Shown here: positions 14,810-22,327 of the stretch, in pieces
Layout: each line of letters opens with the position of its first letter
Position numbering within the stretch: the stretch's first letter is position 1
Assembly: GCF_012927455.1 (NCBI RefSeq)
Contig: NZ_JABBPE010000005.1
Span: 248,001-312,000 of the forward strand
DNA: 64,000 nucleotides
Reading direction: 5' to 3'
Origin: Polaromonas sp.
Lineage (GTDB): Bacteria; Pseudomonadota; Gammaproteobacteria; Burkholderiales; Burkholderiaceae_C
Translations under genes and position numbers: made by a program
Notes under the pieces: model-generated
The model's input: only the letters and a program-made list of their open reading frames with translations
Told to the model about the DNA's origin: nothing
Database searches by the model: none

Positions 14810-17785
14810 TTATGCCCTCTCGACGTTGCAGACCGTCGTCTTGGTTTCCTGCATCATCGTCACGCTGTCATAACCATAGGTGGTTGCAGTATTGATGGCT
14901 TCGCCGCGCACCACCGGCGCTGCGCCGTTGGGATAATAGGCCAGCATGTCAGCGCCCTGCCAGTGCCCCGAGAAGTGAAACGGCATGAACACGGTGTCGG
15001 GACCAACGCGTTCCGTCACCATCGCCTGCACATTCAGACGCGCGCCAGTAGGCGAACTGACCCAGGCTCGTTCGCCATTGCGAATACCTTTTTCGGCCGC
15101 GACCTTGGGATTGATCTCGATAAACATTTCCTGTTGCAATTCGGCCAGCCAGGGGTTGGACCGGGTTTCCTCGCCGCCGCCTTCGTACTCGACCAGACGA
15201 CCTGAGGTCAGGATCAACGGAAACTTTTCATGCACCTTGTCGACGATATTTTTCTGCTGGAGGGTTTTGTACAGCGTGGGCAGGCGCCAGAAGGTTTTCT
15301 TGTCGTCGTGCGTCGGGTATTTGGCCATCAAATCGGCACGGTTGCCGTACAAGGGCTCGCGGTGCTGCGGGATCGCATCCGGGAAATTCCACACCACGGC
15401 GCGCGCCTTGGCATTGCCAAACGGATGACAACCATGGTTTTTCATGACCACACGGATAAGGCCGCCAGACGAATCAGTCTTCCAGTTTTTACCTTCGGCT
15501 GCGGTTTTTTCAGCGTCGGTCAATTCGTCCCACCAGCCGAGCTTTTTCACCAGCAAGTGGTCAAATTCGGGATAGCCCGTGGTGATATCAGCGCCCATGG
15601 AGAAAGAGCCATCTTCAGCTAGCAGGCTCTTGCCCTCGCGCTCCACGCCGAAGTTGGCGCGGAAGTTGCCGCCCCCTTCCATGACATGTTTGGAGGTGTC
15701 ATAGAGGTTGGGTGAACCGGGGTGTTTGAGTTCCGGCGTGCCGTAACACGGCCAAGGCAAACCAAAATAGTCGCCGGTTGTGTCGTAGCCGGTTTCCTTG
15801 TCCTTGCCGCCCCTGGACTTAAGGGTCTTGACATCGAACAAATGCATGTTGCGCATATGCGCCTTCAAGCGCTCCGGGCTTTGGCCGGTGTAGCCGATAG
15901 TCCAGCAAGTCTTGTTGATCTCGCGCAGGATGTCTTCGGGCATGGGTTCGTCCATCCCCTTGACCTTCTGCATCTTGTAGTTTTTGGAGAGCTCTTTGGC
16001 GAAGCCCAGTTTTTCGGCCAGCTGGTGCATGATCATGTGATCGCTGCGGCTTTCCCAGAGTGGCTCAATGACTTTTTCGCGCCACTGCAGGGAACGGTTG
16101 GACGCCGTAACCGAGCCGCTGGTCTCGAACTGGGTGGCCGCCGGCAGCAGGTACACAGCGCGGTTCGCGTTGCGGTCTTCCGCCTTGCCCGGCATCGCCG
16201 CCATAGCCGCTGTTGCCGATGGGTAGGGGTCTATGACAACCAGCAGATCGAGCTTATCCATGGCGCGCTTCATTTCCAGGCCGCGGGTCTGGGAATTGGG
16301 TGCATGGCCCCAGAAGACGACGGCGCGCAGGTTGGAGTCCTGGTCGATAAATTCGTTTTTCTCCATCACGCCGTCGATCCAGCGCGAGACGGTGATACCG
16401 GGCTTGCCCATCATCGCGGGCGAGGCGTAGCGCCCCTTGATCCAGTCAAAGTCAACACCCCAGGTCTTGGCAAAATGTTTCCAAGATCCTTCAGCCAAGC
16501 CGTAGTAACCCGGCAGAGAATCGGGGTTGGGGCCGACGTCAGTCGCGCCCTGCACGTTGTCGTGGCCGCGGAAAATATTGGCGCCCCCACCGGATACGCC
16601 GATGTTGCCGAGCGCGAGCTGCAGGATGCAGGAGGCACGAACAATCGCATTGCCAGTGGTGTGCTGGGTCTGGCCCATGCACCAGACGATGGTTGACGGC
16701 CTGTTTTTTGCCATCATTTCAGCGGCCAGATAGACGCGGGCCTCGGGCACGCCGCAGGCTTCCTCGACTTTGTCGGGCGTCCACTTGGCCAGAACATCTT
16801 CCTTGACCTTGTCCATGCCGTAGACGCGGTCGTTGATGTACTTGGTGTCTTCCCAGCCATTCTTGAAGATGTGGTACAGCATGCCAAACAGAAAGGGAAT
16901 GTCGGAGCCCGACCGGATGCGGATATATTCGTCGGACTTGGCTGCCGTGCGCGTAAAGCGGGGGTCGACCACAATCATCTTGCAGCCGGTTTCCTTGGCA
17001 TGCAGCATGTGCAGCATGCTCACCGGATGCGCCTCGGCAGCGTTGGAGCCGATGTACAACGCGCACTTGCTGTTTTGCATGTCGTTGTAGGAATTGGTCA
17101 TGGCACCATAACCCCAGGTGTTGGCAACTCCAGCCACCGTGGTCGAATGGCAGATGCGCGCCTGGTGGTCGCAGTTGTTGCTGCCCCAGAAGCTCATCCA
17201 CTTGCGCAGCAGGTAGGCTTGCTCGTTGTTGTGTTTGGAAGAGCCAATCACGTACACCGAATCGGGGCCGCTGGCCTTGCGCAATTCGAGCATCCGCGCG
17301 GAAATTTCATTGAGTGCGGTGTCCCAGTTAATGCGCTCGTATTTGCCGTTCACCAGCTTCATGGGGTAGCGCAGGCGGAACTCGCCATGGCCGTGTTCAC
17401 GCAAGGCGGCACCTTTGGCGCAATGCGCACCGAGGTTGATGGGTGAATCAAACACCGGTTCCTGGCGGATCCAGATGCCATTTTCAACCACTGCATCGAC
17501 TGCGCAACCGACCGAGCAATGAGTGCAGACAGTCCGCTTGACTTCTATTTTTCCATTGCGGTTCCCATCGCCTGACGCTGCAGCCTTGGCCTTTTTCACC
17601 AGCGTTAACTGGGTAGCCGCCAAGCCGACACCCACACCCAGGCCGGAGCGCCGCAAAAATGCGCGCCGGTCCATGGTAGGCAGCGCATTGGACAGGCCGC
17701 GCGCAAGACTTTGTACGAAGCGTGATGAGCCGGCGCGATGTGCGGGACTGCTAGGGAGATCGTGAGATTTTTTCGTGAGCAGCAT
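14810..17785 (-). CDS. fdhA: Formate dehydrogenase alpha subunit, Tat-exported molybdopterin enzyme
   Basis: A 991-residue bis-MGD oxidoreductase that oxidises formate to CO2 on the periplasmic side. The Tat signal is around residues 39-60 (DRRAFLRRSGLGVGVG). A [4Fe-4S] cluster is set by C87, C90, C94 and C122 (CTHCSVGC ... GAHCAKG). The metal ligand is Cys212 in QARICHSTTVAG, where FdnG-type enzymes of enterics have selenocysteine, so no Sec machinery is needed. Formate-enzyme His follows directly. The C-terminal domain (about 850-991) is the molybdopterin dinucleotide-binding fold (LILTSGRLVEYEGGG). It leads the fdhA-B-lipoprotein-C unit, preceded by a small Tat protein. Mo versus W cannot be decided from sequence. 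Confidence 0.95.
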   Translation of the reverse strand: MLLTKKSHDLPSSPAHRAGSSRFVQSLARGLSNALPTMDRRAFLRRSGLGVGVGLAATQLTLVKKAKAAASGDGNRNGKIEVKRTVCTHCSVGCAVDAVVENGIWIRQEPVFDSPINLGAHCAKGAALREHGHGEFRLRYPMKLVNGKYERINWDTALNEISARMLELRKASGPDSVYVIGSSKHNNEQAYLLRKWMSFWGSNNCDHQARICHSTTVAGVANTWGYGAMTNSYNDMQNSKCALYIGSNAAEAHPVSMLHMLHAKETGCKMIVVDPRFTRTAAKSDEYIRIRSGSDIPFLFGMLYHIFKNGWEDTKYINDRVYGMDKVKEDVLAKWTPDKVEEACGVPEARVYLAAEMMAKNRPSTIVWCMGQTQHTTGNAIVRASCILQLALGNIGVSGGGANIFRGHDNVQGATDVGPNPDSLPGYYGLAEGSWKHFAKTWGVDFDWIKGRYASPAMMGKPGITVSRWIDGVMEKNEFIDQDSNLRAVVFWGHAPNSQTRGLEMKRAMDKLDLLVVIDPYPSATAAMAAMPGKAEDRNANRAVYLLPAATQFETSGSVTASNRSLQWREKVIEPLWESRSDHMIMHQLAEKLGFAKELSKNYKMQKVKGMDEPMPEDILREINKTCWTIGYTGQSPERLKAHMRNMHLFDVKTLKSRGGKDKETGYDTTGDYFGLPWPCYGTPELKHPGSPNLYDTSKHVMEGGGNFRANFGVEREGKSLLAEDGSFSMGADITTGYPEFDHLLVKKLGWWDELTDAEKTAAEGKNWKTDSSGGLIRVVMKNHGCHPFGNAKARAVVWNFPDAIPQHREPLYGNRADLMAKYPTHDDKKTFWRLPTLYKTLQQKNIVDKVHEKFPLILTSGRLVEYEGGGEETRSNPWLAELQQEMFIEINPKVAAEKGIRNGERAWVSSPTGARLNVQAMVTERVGPDTVFMPFHFSGHWQGADMLAYYPNGAAPVVRGEAINTATTYGYDSVTMMQETKTTVCNVERA

Positions 17786-17818
17786 GAGGCCCTCCGCAAG
17801 AATGAAAACGGGAACGGA

Positions 17819-18025
17819 TTAAATGCGTGTGGTTCTGTAGTAGTGCTTGACGTGTTCCGTCAGGCTGTAACCACCGCCATTTTCGGGCGCCGGTTTGGGC
17901 TCGGAAAGTGCGGCTTCAGGTGCTTGGGCACCGGGCAAGGCCACTATCGCCGCAGCAGCTGCACTAACGGCGGCTGCACCGAAAAAGAAGCCTCTTCGCG
18001 AGGGTTTTGGCTGGCTGTCCTGCAT
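17819..18025 (-). CDS. Formate dehydrogenase region small Tat-signal protein
   Basis: A 68-residue protein matching the 'formate dehydrogenase region TAT target' family: MQDSQPKPSRRGFFFGAAAV contains a twin-arginine motif followed by an Ala-rich hydrophobic stretch, then PEAALSEPKPAPENGGGYSL and the ending TEHVKHYYRTTRI. The ATG at 18025 is preferred over an upstream ATG because the Tat motif is then at residues 10-14. It precedes fdhA by 33 bases. Function is not established in the family. It is found only beside such formate dehydrogenases and may accompany the alpha subunit through the Tat system. Confidence 0.88.
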   Translation of the reverse strand: MQDSQPKPSRRGFFFGAAAVSAAAAAIVALPGAQAPEAALSEPKPAPENGGGYSLTEHVKHYYRTTRI

Positions 18026-18228
18026 TCTTGATCTCCAAGGAAGCTTGCTGAATAGATGTACAACTCTCAAGATACTGTACGTCAGCGCGACATTTTTCGC
18101 ACTGCCTCGTACAACCCAAATACCCAGATTAAGGGAAAACGATATGTAAACCTATTGTCTGAGTAGCGCTTCTTGCAACGTTTTGAAAACGCTCGACGCG
18201 CGAATTATGGGGGAGCACTCGCAAGGTT

Positions 18229-18846
18229 TCACGCCAGCATGTCAAAGCCCTGTGCTTCAATGTTGATAAAGGCCTGCGCAAAAACGGCGAGTGCACGGTA
18301 AAAACCGGCTTTTGGATGCTGCATAAGCACCTCGCACATCGTTGGCAGCCAGGTCTGCAGATGCCGCGTAAAAAATTCGCGCTGGCGCGTCAGGTTGGCC
18401 ACTTCCACATCATCCCCGGCGATCAGGTAGCGCATGACCTCGCACAGGTAGGCGACGTGGTCTTCTGTTTCCGGCATGGCCTCATCGCGCCCCAGGCCTA
18501 GCGCCGCAATGTCGTGACGCAAGGCCGCCAGCGGCTTTTCGTTAAGGAATCCGCTGAGATAGTGAGAGCCGAAAAGGTAGACCTCGGGCTTGCCGATGCC
18601 ACCGAACAGGACGTCATATTCCTGGCCTATGTCTGCCAGATTCCGCTCGCGCGCGGCAGCCACCAGTTCTCCCCACGAACTTTCCAGCAAGGCGCCTGCG
18701 GCAGGCGCCTCGGTCACGGCAACGCGCAGGTTTTCATGCAACTCGGCCGACGGAGCCGCATAGAAAAGCGCGGCCAGCAGACCGTAGACCTCGGCGCGTG
18801 CGGTTTCTTCATCGAGGGTCGAGGTTATGAGTTGGGCTTGCAGCAT
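18229..18846 (-). CDS. TorD/DmsD-family redox enzyme maturation chaperone
   Basis: A 205-residue all-helical cytoplasmic chaperone. Family features are the N-terminal ARAEVYGLLAALFYAAP, the central EYDVLFGGIGKPEVYLFGSHYLSGF block (the E-Y-x-x-L-F...P motif of TorD proteins) and LCEVMRYLIAGD. Such proteins bind the Tat signal of a molybdoenzyme and delay export until the cofactor is inserted. The obvious client is FdhA, encoded two genes downstream. It starts 2 bases after the polyferredoxin stop codon. A 203-base spacer to the next gene (18026-18228) could hold a promoter for the membrane enzyme genes. Confidence 0.9.
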   Translation of the reverse strand: MLQAQLITSTLDEETARAEVYGLLAALFYAAPSAELHENLRVAVTEAPAAGALLESSWGELVAAARERNLADIGQEYDVLFGGIGKPEVYLFGSHYLSGFLNEKPLAALRHDIAALGLGRDEAMPETEDHVAYLCEVMRYLIAGDDVEVANLTRQREFFTRHLQTWLPTMCEVLMQHPKAGFYRALAVFAQAFINIEAQGFDMLA

Positions 18847-18848
18847 GG

Positions 18849-20936
18849 TTAGCGAATATCGGTGATCTTGAGTTCATTGTCTGCGGAGTAAATGTCGATG
18901 ACCCGGCAATCACCGCACATCTTGAGGCGCTCGGCCGCCGCCCCCTGGAACATGGCATGCCCAGCCAGCTTGCCCAGCATGGACTCGATCGCCTTGAGGG
19001 TCCCAAAGGGTTTGCTGCAGCGTATGCAGGCATAGGGCTGCATTTCGTTGAGCACGGTCGCTTCCCTGCGCTGCGCCGTGAGCCTGAATTGCGGCACCAG
19101 CGAGAGCGCCTTCTCGGGGCAGGTTTTGACGCACAAGCCGCACTGAACGCAATTTTTCTCGATAAATTTGAGCTGGGGGCGCTCCGGGTTGTCCTGCAGG
19201 GCGCTGGCCGGGCAGGCACTCACGCAGCTCAGGCACAGGGTGCAAGCATCCTTGTTGATGGCCAGCGCACCGAGCGGCGAGCCGGTGGCCGGAAGCACGA
19301 TCAGCTCGGGTTGCGACCGCCCTTGCGTCACCAGGTGATCGAGTGCCAGCTCCAGCGTGACGCGCTTGTCGGCCTGCACGGCAAAGCCTGCTGCCTTGGT
19401 CACGCCTTGGGCCGGGGCGGCTTGCAATGCGGTATCCAGCGCGGCCAGATCGCGCGCATCCCTGGCGTGAAAAATACGGAAATGCTCCCCTTGGTAACCC
19501 AGGCCGCTGAGGATGGCCTGCGCCACATCCATCTGCGCCTGCACGGCGTCGCGGTACTGGGGCGCTTCCTCGTCCGTCATGAGCAGCCACACCTGCGAGG
19601 CGCCATAGGCCACGGCCGACAGCCACAGTTCCAGGCCGGTCGAGGCGGTATGCCACAAGGCCAGCGGCAGCACGCGCGCCGGCACGCCGTGGGTGGCCGG
19701 ATCAAGCCGGGCCGCGCGGCCCAGATCACCGAGCAGGCGCACGCCCTCTTCCTGGCTGTGCAACAACAGTGCAGCCTGCCTGCCGCCGGCGCTGGCATAG
19801 CTGGCCAGCAGGGTCTTGATTTTTGTACCCTGTTCGGCAGCACGCGGGTAGGCAAAGGTCAGTGCGCCGCTGGGACAAACCGTGGTACAGGCCCCGCAGC
19901 CCACGCACAGTTGCGGGTTGACCTTGATTTGCTGGCGCCCCTTCTCGCTGCTGATGGCCGAAGCCGAACACACATCGATACAGGCGTTGCAGCCGATTTT
20001 TTCGTTGCGGCTGTGGGCACACAGCTTTTGCTTGTAGACAAAAAACTTTGGTTTCTCGAACTCGCCGACCAGCGAGCGAAGTTGCAGCAGCGTGCGGTTG
20101 TCCTGACCATCCCAGCGGAAGTAGCCCTGCGGCAGGGCATGCTGCGTGAAGGCTGGCGTGGCACGCAGATCGAGCACCAGATCAAAGGTCTCGTTCAGCG
20201 CCTCTGGCTGACGACTGAAATCAATCGCTCCGGCAGCACCACACGCCTTCACGCAAGCCCGGTGGGACTTGCACAAGTCGAGGTCAATTTGATAGTCAAA
20301 ACCGATTGCGCCTTCGGGACAGGCGGCCAGACAGGCATTGCAGCGCGTGCACAAGTCGAGGTCAATCGGGTTGTTGCGCGTCCACTTCAGATCAAACGCG
20401 CCTAGCCACCCGGTCAGCTGCTGGATCTGCCCTGTCAGCACCGGGTAACGCCGCTCCTGCAAACCGCCGTCACGACCGGCCCCTAGGCTGAATAGCGTGA
20501 CATCGAGTGTGTCCGACAGCAACCCGGCAGCCCGCTCGGCCGCATCGAGCGGGCCGATGATCAGCAGGCGGCCCGCGCTTTTGTAAGTGACCGTCGGCAC
20601 CGGTTCGGCGTCCGGCAGATGCGCTACCGCCAGCAATGCCGCAATTTTTGGGCTGGCCTTGGCGGCGTCTTTGCTCCATCCGCCAATTTCCCGGATATTG
20701 ACGAATTTGATAACCGAAGTGGCGCCTTCGGTCTGCTGCGCCAGTTCAGAAAATAGGCGCTTTTCCTGGGTACAGGCGACGACAACATCATCGCCCGACA
20801 GAATCGCCTTCTGGAAAGCGCCCGCTTCACGCCGGCACAGCGCCGAATGCAGCGTCAGGTTTTCGTCAAGTGCCGCGCCCAAGGTCTGGGGCTGGAGCGG
20901 CATGGTCTGGTTGCAGTTGCAAATGAGAGTGGGCAT
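18849..20936 (-). CDS. Multi-cluster 4Fe-4S polyferredoxin of the formate dehydrogenase cluster
   Basis: A 695-residue soluble protein with at least six ferredoxin-type cysteine groups: LCTRCNACLAACPEG and LCKSHRACVKACG (around residues 190-235), the pair GCNACIDVCSASAI and LCVGCGACTTVCPSG, and the pair CTLCLSCVSACPASA and CVQCGLCVKTCPEKA near the C-terminus. A final CxxC...CxxC (YACIRCSKPFG and MCGDC) may bind zinc or another cluster. The start MPTLICNCNQTM is chosen by family resemblance, although the frame is open further upstream; it lies 71 bases inside the 3' end of the DUF3306 gene. It probably acts as an electron conduit or assembly factor for formate dehydrogenase; the precise role is unknown. 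Confidence 0.85.
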   Translation of the reverse strand: MPTLICNCNQTMPLQPQTLGAALDENLTLHSALCRREAGAFQKAILSGDDVVVACTQEKRLFSELAQQTEGATSVIKFVNIREIGGWSKDAAKASPKIAALLAVAHLPDAEPVPTVTYKSAGRLLIIGPLDAAERAAGLLSDTLDVTLFSLGAGRDGGLQERRYPVLTGQIQQLTGWLGAFDLKWTRNNPIDLDLCTRCNACLAACPEGAIGFDYQIDLDLCKSHRACVKACGAAGAIDFSRQPEALNETFDLVLDLRATPAFTQHALPQGYFRWDGQDNRTLLQLRSLVGEFEKPKFFVYKQKLCAHSRNEKIGCNACIDVCSASAISSEKGRQQIKVNPQLCVGCGACTTVCPSGALTFAYPRAAEQGTKIKTLLASYASAGGRQAALLLHSQEEGVRLLGDLGRAARLDPATHGVPARVLPLALWHTASTGLELWLSAVAYGASQVWLLMTDEEAPQYRDAVQAQMDVAQAILSGLGYQGEHFRIFHARDARDLAALDTALQAAPAQGVTKAAGFAVQADKRVTLELALDHLVTQGRSQPELIVLPATGSPLGALAINKDACTLCLSCVSACPASALQDNPERPQLKFIEKNCVQCGLCVKTCPEKALSLVPQFRLTAQRREATVLNEMQPYACIRCSKPFGTLKAIESMLGKLAGHAMFQGAAAERLKMCGDCRVIDIYSADNELKITDIR

Positions 20937-21681
20937 GGTCTTGTGAGCTGGCAGCGGCGTCAGGCAATGGCGCGGCTTGGCTGGAATGGGGGGAGCTGCT
21001 GAGGTTTTGACCGGAAAGATCAGGATTTTCACTGAACTGTGCCACGCTTTGGACGTCGGCGATATTCGCACTTTCCCGCGACGCAGCGTCTTCTTTATCG
21101 TTGGTAGTGCCATTTTTTGCGGCTACCGTACCGCCCTCTTCTCTCTCCTCTCTCTCCTCTCTCTCCTCTCTCTCCTCTCTCGCTTCTCCATCTTTTCCCT
21201 CCTCCTCATCTTCATCGAATAGCTTGAGAAACTTTGCACTGGCCATTTGCCTGAGCATGGACTCGGGGATGGGATCGGATTTTGAATAGTCGTCAATGTA
21301 GATGTCCAGCCCGTCCATCACATTGAAGTGCGGATCGGCAAACAGCTTCTTCATCGCAGCGTTGCGCACCTCGGGCCCGACATCGCTGGTCATGAAGGGC
21401 CTGAAATCAGAATCTTTTGTGAGCAGTTTCACGTCGTCAAGTGACAACGCCGGTTTTTTCGATAGTTCCGCTCCGTCGGCGTCGGCGTCAGCAGCAGTTC
21501 CGGGCGATGGCGCAGCGACGGGCGTAACTTCTGCCGGCGCCGAAAGCGCAGCCTCGCCCCCCGTGCCAATAACCGCGCCAGTTTTCGGCAGCGCCACCGG
21601 CTCGTCCAAAGGCGTTCCCTGCAAGGCGTCCGTTTTGCGGCGCGCCCAACGGCCCAAAAAACCACGGGCTTCTTCAACCAC
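20866..21681 (-). CDS. DUF3306 domain protein
   Basis: A 271-residue protein beginning with the DUF3306 signature FLGRWARRK, followed by a variable acidic/Pro/Ala region and the conserved block DFRPFMTSDVGPEVRNAAMK, KLFADPHFNVMDGLDIYIDDYSKSDP, SMLRQMASAKFL. After this a low-complexity tail appears, with Glu-Glu-Arg repeats coded by a 9-base microsatellite. The GTG start overlaps the DUF3305 stop by 8 bases, and its last 71 bases overlap the start of the polyferredoxin in another frame. DUF3306 is found with DUF3305 in formate dehydrogenase clusters; the function is unknown. The repeat may have pushed the original stop downstream, producing the long overlap. Confidence 0.85.
   Translation of the reverse strand: MVEEARGFLGRWARRKTDALQGTPLDEPVALPKTGAVIGTGGEAALSAPAEVTPVAAPSPGTAADADADGAELSKKPALSLDDVKLLTKDSDFRPFMTSDVGPEVRNAAMKKLFADPHFNVMDGLDIYIDDYSKSDPIPESMLRQMASAKFLKLFDEDEEEGKDGEAREEREEREEREEREEGGTVAAKNGTTNDKEDAASRESANIADVQSVAQFSENPDLSGQNLSSSPHSSQAAPLPDAAASSQDHAHSHLQLQPDHAAPAPDLGRGT
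21141..21176 (-). repeat. Four perfect 9-bp tandem repeats in the DUF3306 gene
   Basis: The pyrimidine-only unit CTCTCTCCT occurs four times without mismatch, with partial units on both sides. On the coding strand it spells repeated Glu-Glu-Arg. Being three codons long, gain or loss of units keeps the reading frame, so it can vary the length of the charged tail but cannot act as an on/off switch by single-unit slippage. Confidence 0.92.
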
Positions 21682-22261
21682 GGCGCGGACCTAAAAAATC
21701 TTTGTCGGTGCTGACGCGCGCCGGGTTGCCAAAACGGTCTTGCAGGGTCTTGAAGCTTTGCGGGCGCTGCCGGCGTTTGGCCTCCAGCACATGGTGCTCA
21801 TCGACAAACGCCTGCAGCCACTGCACCACCTGCGGCCCCGCGGGCACCTGCTCTACGTTTTCCTGCGCGTCCAGCCAGCGGCCGGCGGCGTGGTAGCTCA
21901 GCGTCACAATCTGCGGCACGGCGATGGGTTCGTCGGCCAACGCGGCCTCTTCTTCCATGCGCCAGACCACCCAGAAACAAGGTTGCTGCGTCGTGACGTT
22001 GAGGTAGTAACCTTCCGCATCGTCGGCAAACAACTCAACCGTGAAGCCCGGGTGCAACCAGCGTTCTTCGCGTTCATCCTTGAGCAGCAGGCGCGGCAGC
22101 GCGCCAAAACCGTCTTCATGGGGCACGATGTCGGCCAGCACCCAGCGCCAGGGCTGCCAGCGGTTGTCAATGTGCTCGCGCCGCATGACGACCGCCACCC
22201 TGACAAACGGCCGATGAAAGGCCGCGTCGGGAGCGGGCGAATGCAGCAGAAAATCAGACAT
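21674..22261 (-). CDS. DUF3305 domain protein
   Basis: A 195-residue protein of the DUF3305 family: the N-terminal FVRVAVVMRREHIDNRWQPW with RWVLADIVPHED is the family core, continuing with WLHPGFTVELFADDAEGYYL and CFWVVWRM. It is found beside DUF3306 and formate dehydrogenase genes and is thought to be an accessory for these molybdo/tungstoenzymes; no activity is established. The ATG at 22261 is preferred; a TTG 54 bases upstream is in frame but adds residues without family resemblance. It follows the soluble alpha subunit gene closely. Confidence 0.87.
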   Translation of the reverse strand: MSDFLLHSPAPDAAFHRPFVRVAVVMRREHIDNRWQPWRWVLADIVPHEDGFGALPRLLLKDEREERWLHPGFTVELFADDAEGYYLNVTTQQPCFWVVWRMEEEAALADEPIAVPQIVTLSYHAAGRWLDAQENVEQVPAGPQVVQWLQAFVDEHHVLEAKRRQRPQSFKTLQDRFGNPARVSTDKDFLGPRRG

Positions 22262-22327
22262 GCCGGCAGTGTACGGCGCCCTGCATGCCCACACGCGGAA
22301 GGGCCTTTTTGTCAACCCGCCACCAGC

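Noticed and set aside
16400..17250. Selenocysteine insertion in the formate dehydrogenases
   Set aside because: Both alpha subunits have a cysteine codon at the metal-ligand place and no in-frame TGA.
21130..21190. Pyrimidine repeat as a phase-variation switch
   Set aside because: The unit is 9 bases, so unit gain or loss keeps the frame and cannot switch the gene off.
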